Below, in pieces: positions 30,093 through 39,600 of a stretch of 64,000 nt of DNA. The notes beneath the pieces were generated by a model, which was not told the origin of the DNA, ran no database searches, and saw nothing but the letters and a program-made list of their open reading frames with translations. A program made the translations under genes and the position numbers. Location: positions 25,033-89,032 of the forward strand of contig NZ_JIBT01000011.1 of NCBI RefSeq assembly GCF_001039575.1. Reading direction: 5' to 3'. Numbering within the stretch: position 1 is the stretch's first letter; every line of letters starts with the position of its first letter. This stretch comes from Halomonas sp. PR-M31 (GTDB lineage: Bacteria; Pseudomonadota; Gammaproteobacteria; Pseudomonadales; Halomonadaceae).

Positions 30093-31338
30093 TCAATCCT
30101 CCGGCTTGCTGAGCAGGTTACCCATCTTCAGGTTGTCGTTTGCGAAGGTCACTCGATAAAGACCGGTTTCGCCGCTGTCCGAGGTGAAGTAAAGGGTGTT
30201 GGCGTCAGTGAAAACGACGCCGGTGGGCGCGCCCAGCGGTTGCCCTGGTCGTCTTGAAAGCCGGTCAAAAGCTCGTGGATTTGCCCATTGTTGGGCGAAT
30301 CAAGAGTTATACCCGCGATCAGGGGCTCGCGTCGCGAGGCCGGATCCCCGGAAGAGCCGCCGTGAGGTTTCGTGGCCCAGCTACCGCGCACCGCCGCCAC
30401 TGCATCCAACCCAAGCGCGCCTCCCTCCGGTGCGAAACTCAGCTCCATGGGGGCGCTACGGGCAGGAAAGGTCGCCACCGGCGCGCTGGCATCGTTCATC
30501 GAACGCGGTGGTTCGCCGTTGATGCAGTTGTCGCGCTGGAACTCGCCCTTCACCCATTGGAACCAGGGCATGCCAAAGAAGTCACCCTGTTCAGCGCGTA
30601 CCAGCACTTCACGAGGTTCCTCATAGCCCCAGTGGTCCGGCCCATTGTTGGTGGCATAGAGAGTGCCTGATGATCGAAGGCGAGTCCGATCGGATTGCGC
30701 AAGCCGCTTGCGTAGGGCTGCCATTGCGGTGAGTCGCCACTTTCATCGAGCACCAGGATGCCACCGCGCTGATTCTCGAAGCGGTAACCCTCGCCGACAT
30801 ATTGATTCGAGCAATTACCCTGAATACCCAGTCCTAGGTATAGCCGCTCGTCCGGGCCGGCCACCAGAGTGCGGGAGCTATGGCCGCCGCCGCCGGGAAT
30901 TCTGGCAATTCGCGTGAAATCATTCTCGCCAGGCTTATCACCGGGACGGTAATCAGCAGCGAGTAACGCATTGGTGGTGGCGACATAAAGTCTGTCGCCA
31001 CGTTGAGCGACGCTATGGGGGTAGTTGTCGAATCGAACCAGCACCTCGGCGTTCTCATAGGGCGGCGATAGCCGATAGACTCGCCCTGCCTGACTGCCGA
31101 TGAACATCTCGTCATTACGACCCAGGCTGATCAGACGCGGGGCAACCAGATCCGTGACTTTGCTGACGGTGGTTCCCGGCGGGGCCATGAGCCGTTGATC
31201 GGTATTGGCGACATCGACCGCCACCAGCCCGCTGTCATTGTTCTGGGCATGAAGGGACATGGAGGTGGCCAGCGTCAAAAGAGCCAAGCTGAAGGCGACG
31301 AGGGCAGAGCGCTGGTTACCTTGTGAATCCATGGACAT
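30093..31338 (-). pseudogene. PQQ-dependent sugar (Gdh/YliI-type) dehydrogenase family protein, two frameshifts
   Basis: Secreted beta-propeller of the soluble aldose/sorbosone dehydrogenase family. It has a signal peptide (LALLTLATSMSLHAQ), then propeller strands such as RLISLGRNDEMFIGSQAGRV, RIPGGGGHSSRTLV and GLRNPIGLAFD. The reading breaks near 30662 and resumes one frame over with YATNNGPDHWGYEEPREVL. It breaks again near 30233, where a CCCC run seems to have become CCC, and then reads PTGVVFTDANTLYFTSDSGE to the stop at 30093. Restoring both bases gives about 415 residues. The start at 31338 has GGAG upstream. Either this is genuine decay by two hits or, more likely given the pattern across the window, two sequence errors. 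Confidence 0.85.
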
Positions 31339-31406
31339 GAGTTCGACTCCTCATCCTGTGTCCGTATGCGTTTAACCATTATAGACGGCGAGGTTTGAAA
31401 CAAAGG

Positions 31407-32345
31407 CTAGAATTTCTTGTAAATGCGAAATTCCTTATGGTTGGGATTGTCCTGTTCCTCTTCCGGTGTCTTGCGATAGCGCTTGTATTCCCACTGATAC
31501 TGCTCCGGATCCAGGGCGATGGCAGCTTCGACGCTAGCGTTGACGCCCCGGGCAGAGATGGCTTCATCGCTTGCATAAACGCGCTCGTCCGCCATGAGAA
31601 AATGAATCGCAAAGCCATTGCCATTAAGACGCTTGGCTACACCGGTCACTACCCGAGCTTGAGTACGGGCGACCAGCTTTGGCAGAAGGGTGGCGGTGTA
31701 GGCAGGGCGATGATAAAAGTCGGCGAATACGCCGCTGCCCCAGCTAGGTACCTGATCCGGCAGAATTCCCACCGCTTCACTGCGCTTGAGAGCCTTGAGC
31801 AGTGACGCCACGCCGCGGGAATTGGTGGGCACCAGGGTGGCACCCATGCGCTCACGGCCGTGGCGAATGATGGGCTCCAGGGCGCTGATCTTGGGCGGCT
31901 CGTACATGGCGGTGAAAGGGAAGTGCTTGGATAGCCAGAAATTGAGTATTTCCCAGTTGCCGAAGTGGGGCGCCAGCACGATGACGCCTCGCCCTTCCGC
32001 TCGAGCATTGTCCAGCAGTTCGCGACCATGGACTTCGACAATCGAGGCTTCGACACGAGATGGTTGCGCCATCCAGGCAAAACCCAGTTCGAGCATCGTG
32101 GCAGCGGAGTGAACGAGGCTTTGTTTTCCACGAATATGTCGCTGATGTTTGTCGAGTTCAGGAAAGACGTCCTGCAAATTGACATCGGTGACATAGCGCT
32201 CGCGGCGACTGACGCGATGGACCTGTGGACCCAATAGCCTAGCCAGGCGCCATAAGGTATGAGGCGTGCGCCTAGAGAGCGTTCGCCACATGAAGGCAAT
32301 GGCCTGGGCATGAAACTTGGGTGCAGACTTCTTTTTCTTGCTCAT
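31407..32345 (-). CDS. LpxL/HtrB-family lipid A-type acyltransferase
   Basis: Membrane-associated acyltransferase of the late lipid A acyltransferase family, 312 residues. The catalytic HX4E motif is His-Phe-Gly-Asn-Trp-Glu in VLAPHFGNWEILNFWL. LVPTNSRGVASLLKALKR, VGILPDQVPSWGSGVFADFY and the C-terminal QYQWEYKRYRK are further family motifs. It would transfer a fatty acyl chain to a lipid A precursor at the inner face of the inner membrane. A second, distinct member is encoded at 60287. Which of them adds which chain cannot be settled here. The Lys-rich N-terminus (MSKKKKSAPKF) is unusual. Confidence 0.88.
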   Translation of the reverse strand: MSKKKKSAPKFHAQAIAFMWRTLSRRTPHTLWRLARLLGPQVHRVSRRERYVTDVNLQDVFPELDKHQRHIRGKQSLVHSAATMLELGFAWMAQPSRVEASIVEVHGRELLDNARAEGRGVIVLAPHFGNWEILNFWLSKHFPFTAMYEPPKISALEPIIRHGRERMGATLVPTNSRGVASLLKALKRSEAVGILPDQVPSWGSGVFADFYHRPAYTATLLPKLVARTQARVVTGVAKRLNGNGFAIHFLMADERVYASDEAISARGVNASVEAAIALDPEQYQWEYKRYRKTPEEEQDNPNHKEFRIYKKF

Positions 32346-32408
32346 GAAATCGGATGGCGAAATATTGGGATCGGAATGAAAGACATGATCGAGTAACGAC
32401 GTGAATCT

Positions 32409-32788
32409 TCAACGATGAGGGCGGCAGATTTCAATCAGATTGCCATCCGGATCGCGCAGATAAAGCGAGGTGATGGGACCTTGAACGCCCCGGCGGGGAA
32501 CCGGGCCTTCCTCGATGGGAATCTGCAAGGTGTCGAGATGCGCCTGCATTTCTTCCAGGGGCAGTACGCTTCGAACGCACAGATCGATACTGCCCGGGGT
32601 GGGACGGACCGCCTTGGGGCTTGATGCCGTATCGGCCTGATGCAGGCGAAGCGCCATGTCCCCAAGCATCAGATCGACCCGTTCGGCCTCTTGATAGCGC
32701 GCTTCCAGCCTAGTACGCGGGTATAGAAATCTACCGCCCGGGAAATATCGGTAACGGTGACGACCAAGTGATCCAGGCCGGTTAACAT
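32409..32788 (-). pseudogene. Glyoxalase/VOC superfamily protein, frameshifted near 32708
   Basis: Small vicinal-oxygen-chelate protein of about 126 residues, once the frame is repaired. It begins at ATG 32788 as LTGLDHLVVTVTDISRAVD and FYTRVLG. It then slips. The next frame gives LEARYQEAERVDLMLGDM, then LTSLYLRDPDGNLIEIC-like motifs to 32409. His at the N-terminus and Glu in DPDGNLIEI are the expected metal ligands. One missing C/G at about 32708 (CCAGCC for CCAGGCC) explains the break. The substrate is unknown; relatives include fosfomycin-resistance-like and glyoxalase-like proteins. It is divergent from the methyltransferase at 32811. Confidence 0.82.
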
Positions 32789-32810
32789 AGCAGTCTCCGC
32801 TTGCATTTAG

Positions 32811-33470
32811 ATGAAGGATACGACGTTGACCAGGCTGCTGTCGTGCCCTCTTTGTGATCACGATGAAATCGAGTATTACCATCAGGACAGGCGCAGGGAT
32901 TATTGGCAATGCCAGCGCTGCGCGCTGGTCTTCGTGGCGCCTCACCAACAGCTTGAACCCGAGAGGGAGAAAGCGGTGTATGACTGCCACCGCAACTCGC
33001 CCCAGGACATGGACTATCGCCGGTTTTTGTCGCGGCTGTTCATTCCGCTAAAGGCCCGAGTGGCGCCTGGCGCTCAAGGGCTGGATTTTGGCTGCGGCCC
33101 TGGGCCGACGCTGTCGGTCATGTTCGAAGAGGCAGGGCATCCGATGGCACTTTACGATATCTATTACGCGCCGGATCGGGACGTTCTCGGGCAGTCTTAT
33201 GATTTCATCACCGCATCCGAGGTGATCGAACACCTGGCGTCGCCGGGGCAGGTGCTAAGGGAACTCTCCGAGCAGCTTCGTCCGGGTGGCTGGCTGGGGC
33301 TGATGACCAAGCGCGTGGTTTCCCGGGAAGCCTTTGCCAACTGGCACTATATCCTGGACCCGACTCACATCAGTTTCTTCAGTGAAACGAGCTTTCGTTG
33401 GGTAAGTGCCCAGCTGGATCTGCAAGTTTTTTTCCCTTCCGCCGATGTAGTACTCATGCAAAAGCAATAG
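32811..33470 (+). CDS. Class I SAM-dependent methyltransferase with N-terminal zinc-ribbon
   Basis: A 219-residue protein. The N-terminus holds two CxxC pairs (CPLCDHDEIEYYHQ... CQRC), probably binding zinc. The methyltransferase core has LDFGCGPGPTLSVMF as SAM motif I, YDFITASEVIEHLASPGQVL as motif II/III and LRPGGWLGLMTKR further on. Relatives are annotated simply as methyltransferase domain proteins, and the substrate is unknown. The start is set by the conserved N-terminus; no strong ribosome site was seen. It is divergent from the VOC gene with only 22 bases between the start codons, so regulatory signals overlap the coding ends. Confidence 0.83.
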   Translation: MKDTTLTRLLSCPLCDHDEIEYYHQDRRRDYWQCQRCALVFVAPHQQLEPEREKAVYDCHRNSPQDMDYRRFLSRLFIPLKARVAPGAQGLDFGCGPGPTLSVMFEEAGHPMALYDIYYAPDRDVLGQSYDFITASEVIEHLASPGQVLRELSEQLRPGGWLGLMTKRVVSREAFANWHYILDPTHISFFSETSFRWVSAQLDLQVFFPSADVVLMQKQ

Positions 33471-33585
33471 CCCCGTTTTCACTGCGCTATTCGCCTCATC
33501 GAAGGCTTGCGGCATCTATAAGATCGCACGCAGTCAAACGTTGAACGACGCAGCCAAGAAGCGTTGGAAAACGCTTCAAATTGCT

Positions 33586-33614
33586 TTGTAAAAAAATGTG
33601 AGCAAGGGTATATT
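33586..33614 (+). promoter_or_regulatory. Candidate sigma-70 promoter of the MFS gene
   Basis: TTGTAA (33586-33591) and TATATT (33609-33614) are separated by exactly 17 bases. The start codon lies about 70 bases downstream. A perfect 8-bp hairpin (GAAGCGTT/AACGCTTC) lies just upstream, near 33558-33577. Confidence 0.45.
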
Positions 33615-33686
33615 CCCGCGCCAATTGCCAACCTGATTCCTGTCCGTTTCCGGTCAGGTACGCTCTTTCCAAGAGGCTTTTTATTT

Positions 33687-35087
33687 ATGTCGCGGCAGCT
33701 ACTGGCCATGGCGTTGGCTCCTTTGTTGGGTCTGTTCATCCTGGCGATCGGCAATGGCTTTCTGGCCACGTTGATTACCTTGCGTCTAGATGCCGCCGGC
33801 GAGTCTGCCGTCATGATCGGCTGGGTCTCTTCGGCCTATTTCATTGGTCTTGCCATCGGCGCGATGTTCAACGACCGCCTGTTGCTGCGTATCGGCCATA
33901 TTCGCGCCTATGGCAGCTTTGCCTCCCTGGTAGCGGTGACGGTACTGCTGCAAGGGCTTTGGCTCGACCCCTATGCCTGGTTCCTGCTGCGCCTGATTGG
34001 CGGTTGGGCCACGGTAGGCGTGTATCTGGTCATCGAAAGCTGGCTATTGACCTCTGGAGATCAAAAAGTACGCGGGCGCCTCTTGGCGCTTTACATGATT
34101 GCTCTCTACGCGGCAGGTGTCATTGGTCAGCTGTTGTTAGGCGTGACGGATGCCATGGGCGTGACCGCACCTTTCATGGTGATTGGTATGCTGGCGTCAC
34201 TCTCGGTATTACCCATGGCGATGGTCCCGCGGGTGTCGCCGCTGATTGAACAGGCCGAACCCTTGCCACCCCATCGCTTGATCACCATCACCCCTACCGG
34301 CGTCATGGCGACCTTTGGCTCGGGGCTAGCCGGCGCGGCGGTCTATGCGCTATTGCCACTTTATCTACAAAGCCTGGGACTATCGGTCGCTCGTATCGGG
34401 CAAATGATGGCAGTGATGGTGCTGGGGGCCATGCTGTTGCAGTACCCCATCGGTCGCTGGTCGGATCGCCACGACCGTCAGCTGGTGCTGATTCTCATCG
34501 GCGCCTTCTTCGCGCTCATTTCATTGGGCATGATCATGCTGCCGCAAGAGCAGTGGATGCTGGCAGGGCTCTTGTTCTTGCTGGGTGGCGGCGTTTTTGC
34601 CTTGTACCCGGTAGCACTCAGCCATGCGGCGGACCGGGCGCCGGCAGGCGCCCTGGTACGAATGAGTCAGGGGCTACTACTGATCAATGCGTTGGGTTCC
34701 ACCATTAGTCCGCCTCTGGTCACGCCGGTCATGAGTTGGCTTGGCGATGCAGGGTTGTTCTGGTCCTTGGGTAGCCTTGGCGTGTTCCTGGTGCTGTTTT
34801 TCACCTGGCGGCGCAGCGTGCGCCCTGCACCGATTCCAGTAGCCCCGTTTGCTCCGAATGCGCCCATGTCCGTCATCGGAGCCGAACTCAACGTTACCGA
34901 AGAGCTCATGCAAGGTGCTACGGAGCACGAGCATCATGAGGATCTTTCACAGCTCGTGCCGGATATCGAAGTGGCGGAACCCTTCGTCGGTCCGCCCAAA
35001 GAGGAAGATGCAACGATCAGCTACTTCGATACGGATGCCGATGCATCGTCTGATAGCGACCCGCCACTGCAGGTACAGCCTTCCTGA
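33687..35087 (+). CDS. MFS transporter (YcaD-like)
   Basis: A 466-residue inner-membrane major facilitator with 12 predicted helices. Typical elements: WVSSAYFIGLAIGAMFNDRLLLRIGHIRAY (loop 2-3 motif region), SDRHDRQLVLILIGAFFA after helix 8, and helices rich in Gly and Ala. The last 75 residues form an acidic cytoplasmic tail (TEHEHHEDL, PKEEDATISYFDTDADASSDSD). The protein resembles the YcaD group, whose substrates are unknown. The ATG at 33687 has AAGAGG upstream. The longer opening from 33564 is not supported, since those residues look non-coding. A terminator follows. Confidence 0.88.
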   Translation: MSRQLLAMALAPLLGLFILAIGNGFLATLITLRLDAAGESAVMIGWVSSAYFIGLAIGAMFNDRLLLRIGHIRAYGSFASLVAVTVLLQGLWLDPYAWFLLRLIGGWATVGVYLVIESWLLTSGDQKVRGRLLALYMIALYAAGVIGQLLLGVTDAMGVTAPFMVIGMLASLSVLPMAMVPRVSPLIEQAEPLPPHRLITITPTGVMATFGSGLAGAAVYALLPLYLQSLGLSVARIGQMMAVMVLGAMLLQYPIGRWSDRHDRQLVLILIGAFFALISLGMIMLPQEQWMLAGLLFLLGGGVFALYPVALSHAADRAPAGALVRMSQGLLLINALGSTISPPLVTPVMSWLGDAGLFWSLGSLGVFLVLFFTWRRSVRPAPIPVAPFAPNAPMSVIGAELNVTEELMQGATEHEHHEDLSQLVPDIEVAEPFVGPPKEEDATISYFDTDADASSDSDPPLQVQPS

Positions 35088-35116
35088 TCCTTTCTGGTTA
35101 CGACTTGCAGTGAACC

Positions 35117-35145
35117 AGCGCCCGACGGCATACCCGTCGGGCGCT
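35117..35145 (+). terminator. Intrinsic terminator after the MFS gene
   Basis: A perfect 12-bp stem, AGCGCCCGACGG / CCGTCGGGCGCT, with CATAC loop, followed by TTGCGTTTC. Confidence 0.8.
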
Positions 35146-35252
35146 TTGCGTTTCGCCCTAGTCATTCGTGGCCGGGTAAGGCGTTTGGCTAGTGGCTAAT
35201 AAAAGCCGAGGACTCTACCATCGTTGGTATCCCTTATTGATAGGAGGCTTTC

Positions 35253-37046
35253 ATGATTTCCTATGCCGCCCCGGTACGTGACTATCGCTTCGTACTTGAA
35301 GAACTGCTCGAGCACAGATCACTGAATCTTTCACATTTTGATGAGACTACGCCTGATCTGATCGAGGCGGTGCTGGAAGAAGCAGCGCGACTGGCCAACG
35401 AGGTCTGGGCGCCGCTCAATCACACTGGCGACCGTGAGGGGGTGCGGCTTGAAAATGATGAGGTGATTACCCCGAAAGGTTTTGCCGAGGCCTATCGCGC
35501 CTATATCGATGGCGGCTGGAACGGCATCGGTGTCGACGAAACCCTAGGCGGCCAGGGCTTGCCCGAGGTAGTGGCCAGCGCCGTGCAGGAGATGCTGCAC
35601 GGCGCCAACATGGCTCTTGGCCTATGTCCCATGCTCACCGCCGGTGCCATCGAGGCCTTGTCGTTGCACGGCAACGACAAGCTCAAGGCGCTCTATCTGG
35701 AAAAACTGGTCAGCGGAGAATGGACCGGCACCATGAATCTTACCGAATCCCAGGCCGGCTCGGATCTGTCCCAGGTGCGCACCAAGGCCGTTCAGAAAGA
35801 GGATCACTACCGCCTTACCGGCCAGAAGATCTATATCACCTGGGGTGAGCACGATATGGCAGAGAACATCCTGCATTTCGTGCTCGCTCGTACCCCGGAT
35901 GCCCCGCAAGGCAACAAGGGTATCTCGCTGTTTTTAGTACCCAAGTTTCTGGTCAATGACGATGGCAGCCTGGGCGAGCGCAACGATGTGGTCTGCGCAT
36001 CGCTTGAGCACAAGTTGGGCATTCATGCCTGCCCCACCTGCACCCTGAGCTTCGGTGAAAAAGAGGGTGCCATCGGCTATCTGGTAGGCGAATCCGGTCG
36101 CGGCCTGAATCACATGTTCACGATGATGAACGAGGCACGGCATAAAGTTGGCGTCGAAGGTATTGGCGTTGCGGAGCGCGCCTGTCAGCAGGCGCTGGAC
36201 TATGCACTTGAGCGCATGCAGGGGCGCAGTCCCAAGGTCAGGGGCGGCGCGTCCTGTTCCATTGCCGATCACCTGGATGTGCGGCGCATGCTGCTGTCCA
36301 TGCGCGCCCGCACGGACGGTCTGCGGGCGCTGGCGCTCTACTGTGCTGCCCAGATGGATCAGGCCCGCCATGGTGCGGACGACGATACCCGCCAGCAGGC
36401 CCAGGCTCGGGTCGATATCCTGATTCCGGTGGTCAAGGCCTTCTCCACCGATCAGGCGGTGGACATCACCTCCCTGGGCATTCAGGTGCACGGCGGCATG
36501 GGATTCATAGAGGAGGGCGGTGCAGCCCAACTGCTGCGAGACGTGCGTATTGCACCCATCTACGAAGGCACCAATGGTATCCAAGCGCTGGATCTTGCCG
36601 GTCGCAAGCTGCAGCGTGACGGTGGGGCAGCACTGTGTGCCTTGCTGGACGAAGTCGAGACCACTGCTGGCGCGCTTACCGAAAACTCAGCGCTAAAGTC
36701 GCTGGGGGAAAGCCTTGCACAAGGTAGCGCGGATCTACGTGCCGCCATGGCGATCCTTCTGAAAGAGGGCGGCGATGCGGATAATGGACCAGATGCCATT
36801 CAGGCTTACGCCACGCCGTTCCTGTCTCTGGCGGGACACGTGCTGTGCGCTTGGCAGATGAGTCGGGCGGCGCTGATCGCCCAGGCAGCGCTCGATGAGG
36901 GCAAGGGTGATGCGGATTTCTATCGCGCCAAGTTGGTCAGTGCGGATTTCGCGCTACGCCACTGGCTACCGGAAGGGCGTGCCCAGCGGGCGGTAATCGA
37001 GGCGGGCATGAATACGCTGTTGGATTTCGAGCCCACCAGTTATTGA
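35253..37046 (+). CDS. Acyl-CoA dehydrogenase, long (DmdC-like) subfamily
   Basis: FAD-dependent acyl-CoA dehydrogenase of 597 residues, the size of the FadE5/DmdC branch rather than the 380-residue short-chain type. Landmarks: LTESQAGSDLSQVRTKAV (FAD contact), YITWGEHDMAENILH, LGIHACPTCTLSFGE, QVHGGMGFIEEGGAAQLLRDVRIAPIYEGT (C-terminal catalytic region and FAD binding) and an extra C-terminal helical part of about 120 residues. It introduces a double bond next to the thioester carbonyl. First gene of a four-gene acyl-CoA operon. The neighbouring ligase is DmdB-like, so 3-methylmercaptopropionyl-CoA is a possible substrate, but a fatty acyl-CoA is equally allowed. Confidence 0.9.
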   Translation: MISYAAPVRDYRFVLEELLEHRSLNLSHFDETTPDLIEAVLEEAARLANEVWAPLNHTGDREGVRLENDEVITPKGFAEAYRAYIDGGWNGIGVDETLGGQGLPEVVASAVQEMLHGANMALGLCPMLTAGAIEALSLHGNDKLKALYLEKLVSGEWTGTMNLTESQAGSDLSQVRTKAVQKEDHYRLTGQKIYITWGEHDMAENILHFVLARTPDAPQGNKGISLFLVPKFLVNDDGSLGERNDVVCASLEHKLGIHACPTCTLSFGEKEGAIGYLVGESGRGLNHMFTMMNEARHKVGVEGIGVAERACQQALDYALERMQGRSPKVRGGASCSIADHLDVRRMLLSMRARTDGLRALALYCAAQMDQARHGADDDTRQQAQARVDILIPVVKAFSTDQAVDITSLGIQVHGGMGFIEEGGAAQLLRDVRIAPIYEGTNGIQALDLAGRKLQRDGGAALCALLDEVETTAGALTENSALKSLGESLAQGSADLRAAMAILLKEGGDADNGPDAIQAYATPFLSLAGHVLCAWQMSRAALIAQAALDEGKGDADFYRAKLVSADFALRHWLPEGRAQRAVIEAGMNTLLDFEPTSY

Positions 37047-37060
37047 GAGGAGGTATCATC

Positions 37061-38692
37061 GTGCCAAGTATTTTCGAGCAGGGCCTGCCTCAGACACCGG
37101 CGAACCATGTGGCGCTATCGCCCCTGACATTCATTGAACGTACTGCCCAGATATACCCGGACTATCCGGCGGTGGTCCACGGCGGACTGCGCCGGGATTG
37201 GTTCACCACCTGGCAGCGCTGTCGGCGTCTGGCCTCCGCGCTTGCCGGGCGCGGCATTCAACCGGGCCAGACCGTGGCCGCCATGCTGCCCAACGTGCCC
37301 CCCATGTTCGAGGCCCACTTCGGTGTGCCGCTCGCCGGCTGTGTGCTTAACACCCTGAACATTCGCCTGGACGCGGACGCCATCGCCTATATGCTCGCCC
37401 ATGGTGAGGCCAAGGCGATCCTGGTCGATCCGGAGTTCGCCGATGTCATTGAGGGCGCGGTAGCCAAGCTCGACGACAAGCCGCTGATCGTCGATGTGGC
37501 GGATGCCCTATTCGAGGGCGAGGCCAGACGTATCGGCGAGATCGAGTACGAGGATCTATTGGCGGAGGGCGATCCTGAGACGCCTTACCGCCTGCCTGAG
37601 GATGAATGGCAGGCCATCTCGCTCAATTACACTTCCGGCACCACCGGCAAGCCAAAGGGCGTGGTCTATCATCATCGCGGCGCTCACTTGAACGCGGTCA
37701 GCAATATTCTTGAATGGGCCATGCCCCATCATCCGATCTATCTATGGACCCTGCCGATGTTCCACTGCAACGGCTGGTGCTTTCCCTGGACCATTGCCGC
37801 AGCGGCGGGCACCAATATCTGCCTGCGCAAGGTGGAGGCCAGAAAGGTCATGGAATTGCTGGTCGATGAAAAGGTCACCCACTTCAGCGGGGCGCCGATC
37901 ATACTCAATGGCCTGGTCAATCTATCCGAGCAGCACAAGCGCATGCTGGAACATCCGGTCAAGGTCACCGTGGCCGGGGCCGGGGCCGCGCCGCCGGCCT
38001 CGGTGATTTCCGGTATCGAAAAACTGGGCATCGAGGTAACCCACGTCTATGGGTTGACCGAGGTTTATGGGCCGGTCACGGTGTGTGCCTGGCGTGAGTC
38101 CTGGAACGCGCTACCCTTGGAAGCGCGAGCCAAGATCAAGGCGCGCCAAGGGGTGCGTGGCCACATGCTGGAGGCACTGTGCGTCGCCGATGCGGATACG
38201 CTAGAGCCGGTGCCCAAGGATGGCGAAACGATCGGCGAGATCCTGATGCGGGGCAACAACGTCATGAAAGGCTACCTGAAGGATGAGAAGGCCACTCAGA
38301 CGGCGTTGCAGGGCGGTTGGTACCATACCGGCGACCTGGCAGTGTGGCATGCAGATGGCTATATCGAAATCAAGGATCGCCTCAAGGACATCATCATTTC
38401 CGGCGGTGAGAACATTTCCACCATCGAGGTGGAAGACGCCATCTACTCGCATCCGGGGGTGGAGGAGGCTGCGGTGGTGGCGCGTCCGGACGAAAAATGG
38501 GGCGAGACGCCCTGTGCTTTCGTCAAACTCAAGCCCGGTCATGAAGAAACCACCGCCGAGGAGATCATTGCCTACTGCCGCGAGCATTTGGCTCATTTCA
38601 AGGTGCCGCGCCATGTGATCTTCAGCGAACTGCCCAAGACTTCCACGGGCAAGATCCAGAAATTCCTGCTGCGCGACGAAGCGCGCAAATAG
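37061..38692 (+). CDS. Acyl-CoA synthetase, AMP-binding (DmdB-like / medium-chain ligase)
   Basis: Adenylate-forming ligase of 543 residues. Motifs: [18 protein letters not shown] (P-loop), [10 protein letters not shown] (ATP binding), [21 protein letters not shown] (ribose binding and hinge), and [16 protein letters not shown] with the C-terminal catalytic Lys in [10 protein letters not shown]. Starting at GTG 37061, with GAGAGGAGG immediately before it, is preferred over the TTG at 37043, which is inside that ribosome site. The N-terminus [20 protein letters not shown] and the overall layout resemble DmdB-type ligases. The gene lies 14 bases after the dehydrogenase, in the same operon. It would activate a short or medium carboxylic acid. 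Confidence 0.9.
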   Translation: MPSIFEQGLPQTPANHVALSPLTFIERTAQIYPDYPAVVHGGLRRDWFTTWQRCRRLASALAGRGIQPGQTVAAMLPNVPPMFEAHFGVPLAGCVLNTLNIRLDADAIAYMLAHGEAKAILVDPEFADVIEGAVAKLDDKPLIVDVADALFEGEARRIGEIEYEDLLAEGDPETPYRLPEDEWQAISLNYTSGTTGKPKGVVYHHRGAHLNAVSNILEWAMPHHPIYLWTLPMFHCNGWCFPWTIAAAAGTNICLRKVEARKVMELLVDEKVTHFSGAPIILNGLVNLSEQHKRMLEHPVKVTVAGAGAAPPASVISGIEKLGIEVTHVYGLTEVYGPVTVCAWRESWNALPLEARAKIKARQGVRGHMLEALCVADADTLEPVPKDGETIGEILMRGNNVMKGYLKDEKATQTALQGGWYHTGDLAVWHADGYIEIKDRLKDIIISGGENISTIEVEDAIYSHPGVEEAAVVARPDEKWGETPCAFVKLKPGHEETTAEEIIAYCREHLAHFKVPRHVIFSELPKTSTGKIQKFLLRDEARK

Positions 38693-38727
38693 TGATGGTT
38701 CAGCAGCAATACAAAGGAGACACACGG

Positions 38728-39576
38728 ATGAGCAGCAATCGAATCGGCGTCGTTGGTGCCGGCACCATGGGCCAAGGGATCGCCCAGGTACTGGCCGCAA
38801 GCGGCTGCGAGGTACAGTTGTACGATGTCGCCGACGAACAGCTCGAGCGCGCCAAGGGCGGCATCGGCAAAGGCCTGGACAAGCTGGTAGCCAAGGAGCG
38901 CCTGTCCGCTGAGGATCGCGATGGCGCCCTGAAACGACTCGACACCACTTCCAAGCTCGAGGACCTCAAGAGCTGCGAGATCATCATCGAAGCGGCCCCG
39001 GAGAACGAGGAGCTCAAGGAGAAGTTGTTTCGTGATCTGAGTCAGCTGGGCAAGGACGTGATCCTTGCCTCCAACACCTCATCCTTGTCGTTGACTCGGC
39101 TGGCGGCGGTGTGTGAACACCCGGATCGGGTAGTAGGCATGCACTTCTTCAATCCAGTGCCGGTGCTCAAGCTGGTCGAGGTGATCCGGGCCGAGCAGAC
39201 CTCTGATGCCACGGTGAAGAAGATCGAGCAGCTGGCTGAAAAGATGGGCAAGACGGCGGTGCCCATCGCGGATTCGCCAGGGTTTGCGGTCAACCGCCTG
39301 CTAGTGCCAATGATCAACGAGGCTGCCTTTCTGGTGCAGGAAAATGCCGCCACCCCAGAGGCCATCGATCAAGCCATGAAACTCGGCGCCGCCCATCCCA
39401 TGGGGCCGCTGGCCCTGGCGGACCTGATCGGGTTGGATGTGTGTCTGTCCATCATGGAGGTGCTGCAGAATGGCTTCGGGGACCCCAAATATCGACCCTG
39501 CCCACTGCTCAAGCGCATGGTGGCCGCGGGCTATCTGGGCCGCAAGAGCGGGCGCGGCTTTTATGACTACGAATAG
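38728..39576 (+). CDS. 3-hydroxyacyl-CoA (3-hydroxybutyryl-CoA) dehydrogenase
   Basis: NAD-dependent dehydrogenase of 282 residues. N-terminal Rossmann motif [14 protein letters not shown], catalytic His in [29 protein letters not shown], and a C-terminal all-helical domain with [18 protein letters not shown] and [15 protein letters not shown]. It oxidises L-3-hydroxyacyl-CoA to 3-ketoacyl-CoA. The ATG at 38728 with AAGGAGA upstream is chosen over the earlier GTG and ATG at 38692-38697. It belongs to the operon with the dehydrogenase, ligase and hydratase. The thiolase needed to finish beta-oxidation is not in the window. Confidence 0.93.
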   Translation: MSSNRIGVVGAGTMGQGIAQVLAASGCEVQLYDVADEQLERAKGGIGKGLDKLVAKERLSAEDRDGALKRLDTTSKLEDLKSCEIIIEAAPENEELKEKLFRDLSQLGKDVILASNTSSLSLTRLAAVCEHPDRVVGMHFFNPVPVLKLVEVIRAEQTSDATVKKIEQLAEKMGKTAVPIADSPGFAVNRLLVPMINEAAFLVQENAATPEAIDQAMKLGAAHPMGPLALADLIGLDVCLSIMEVLQNGFGDPKYRPCPLLKRMVAAGYLGRKSGRGFYDYE

Positions 39577-39600
39577 CATAGCGATGAATAAGGAGGCTTC

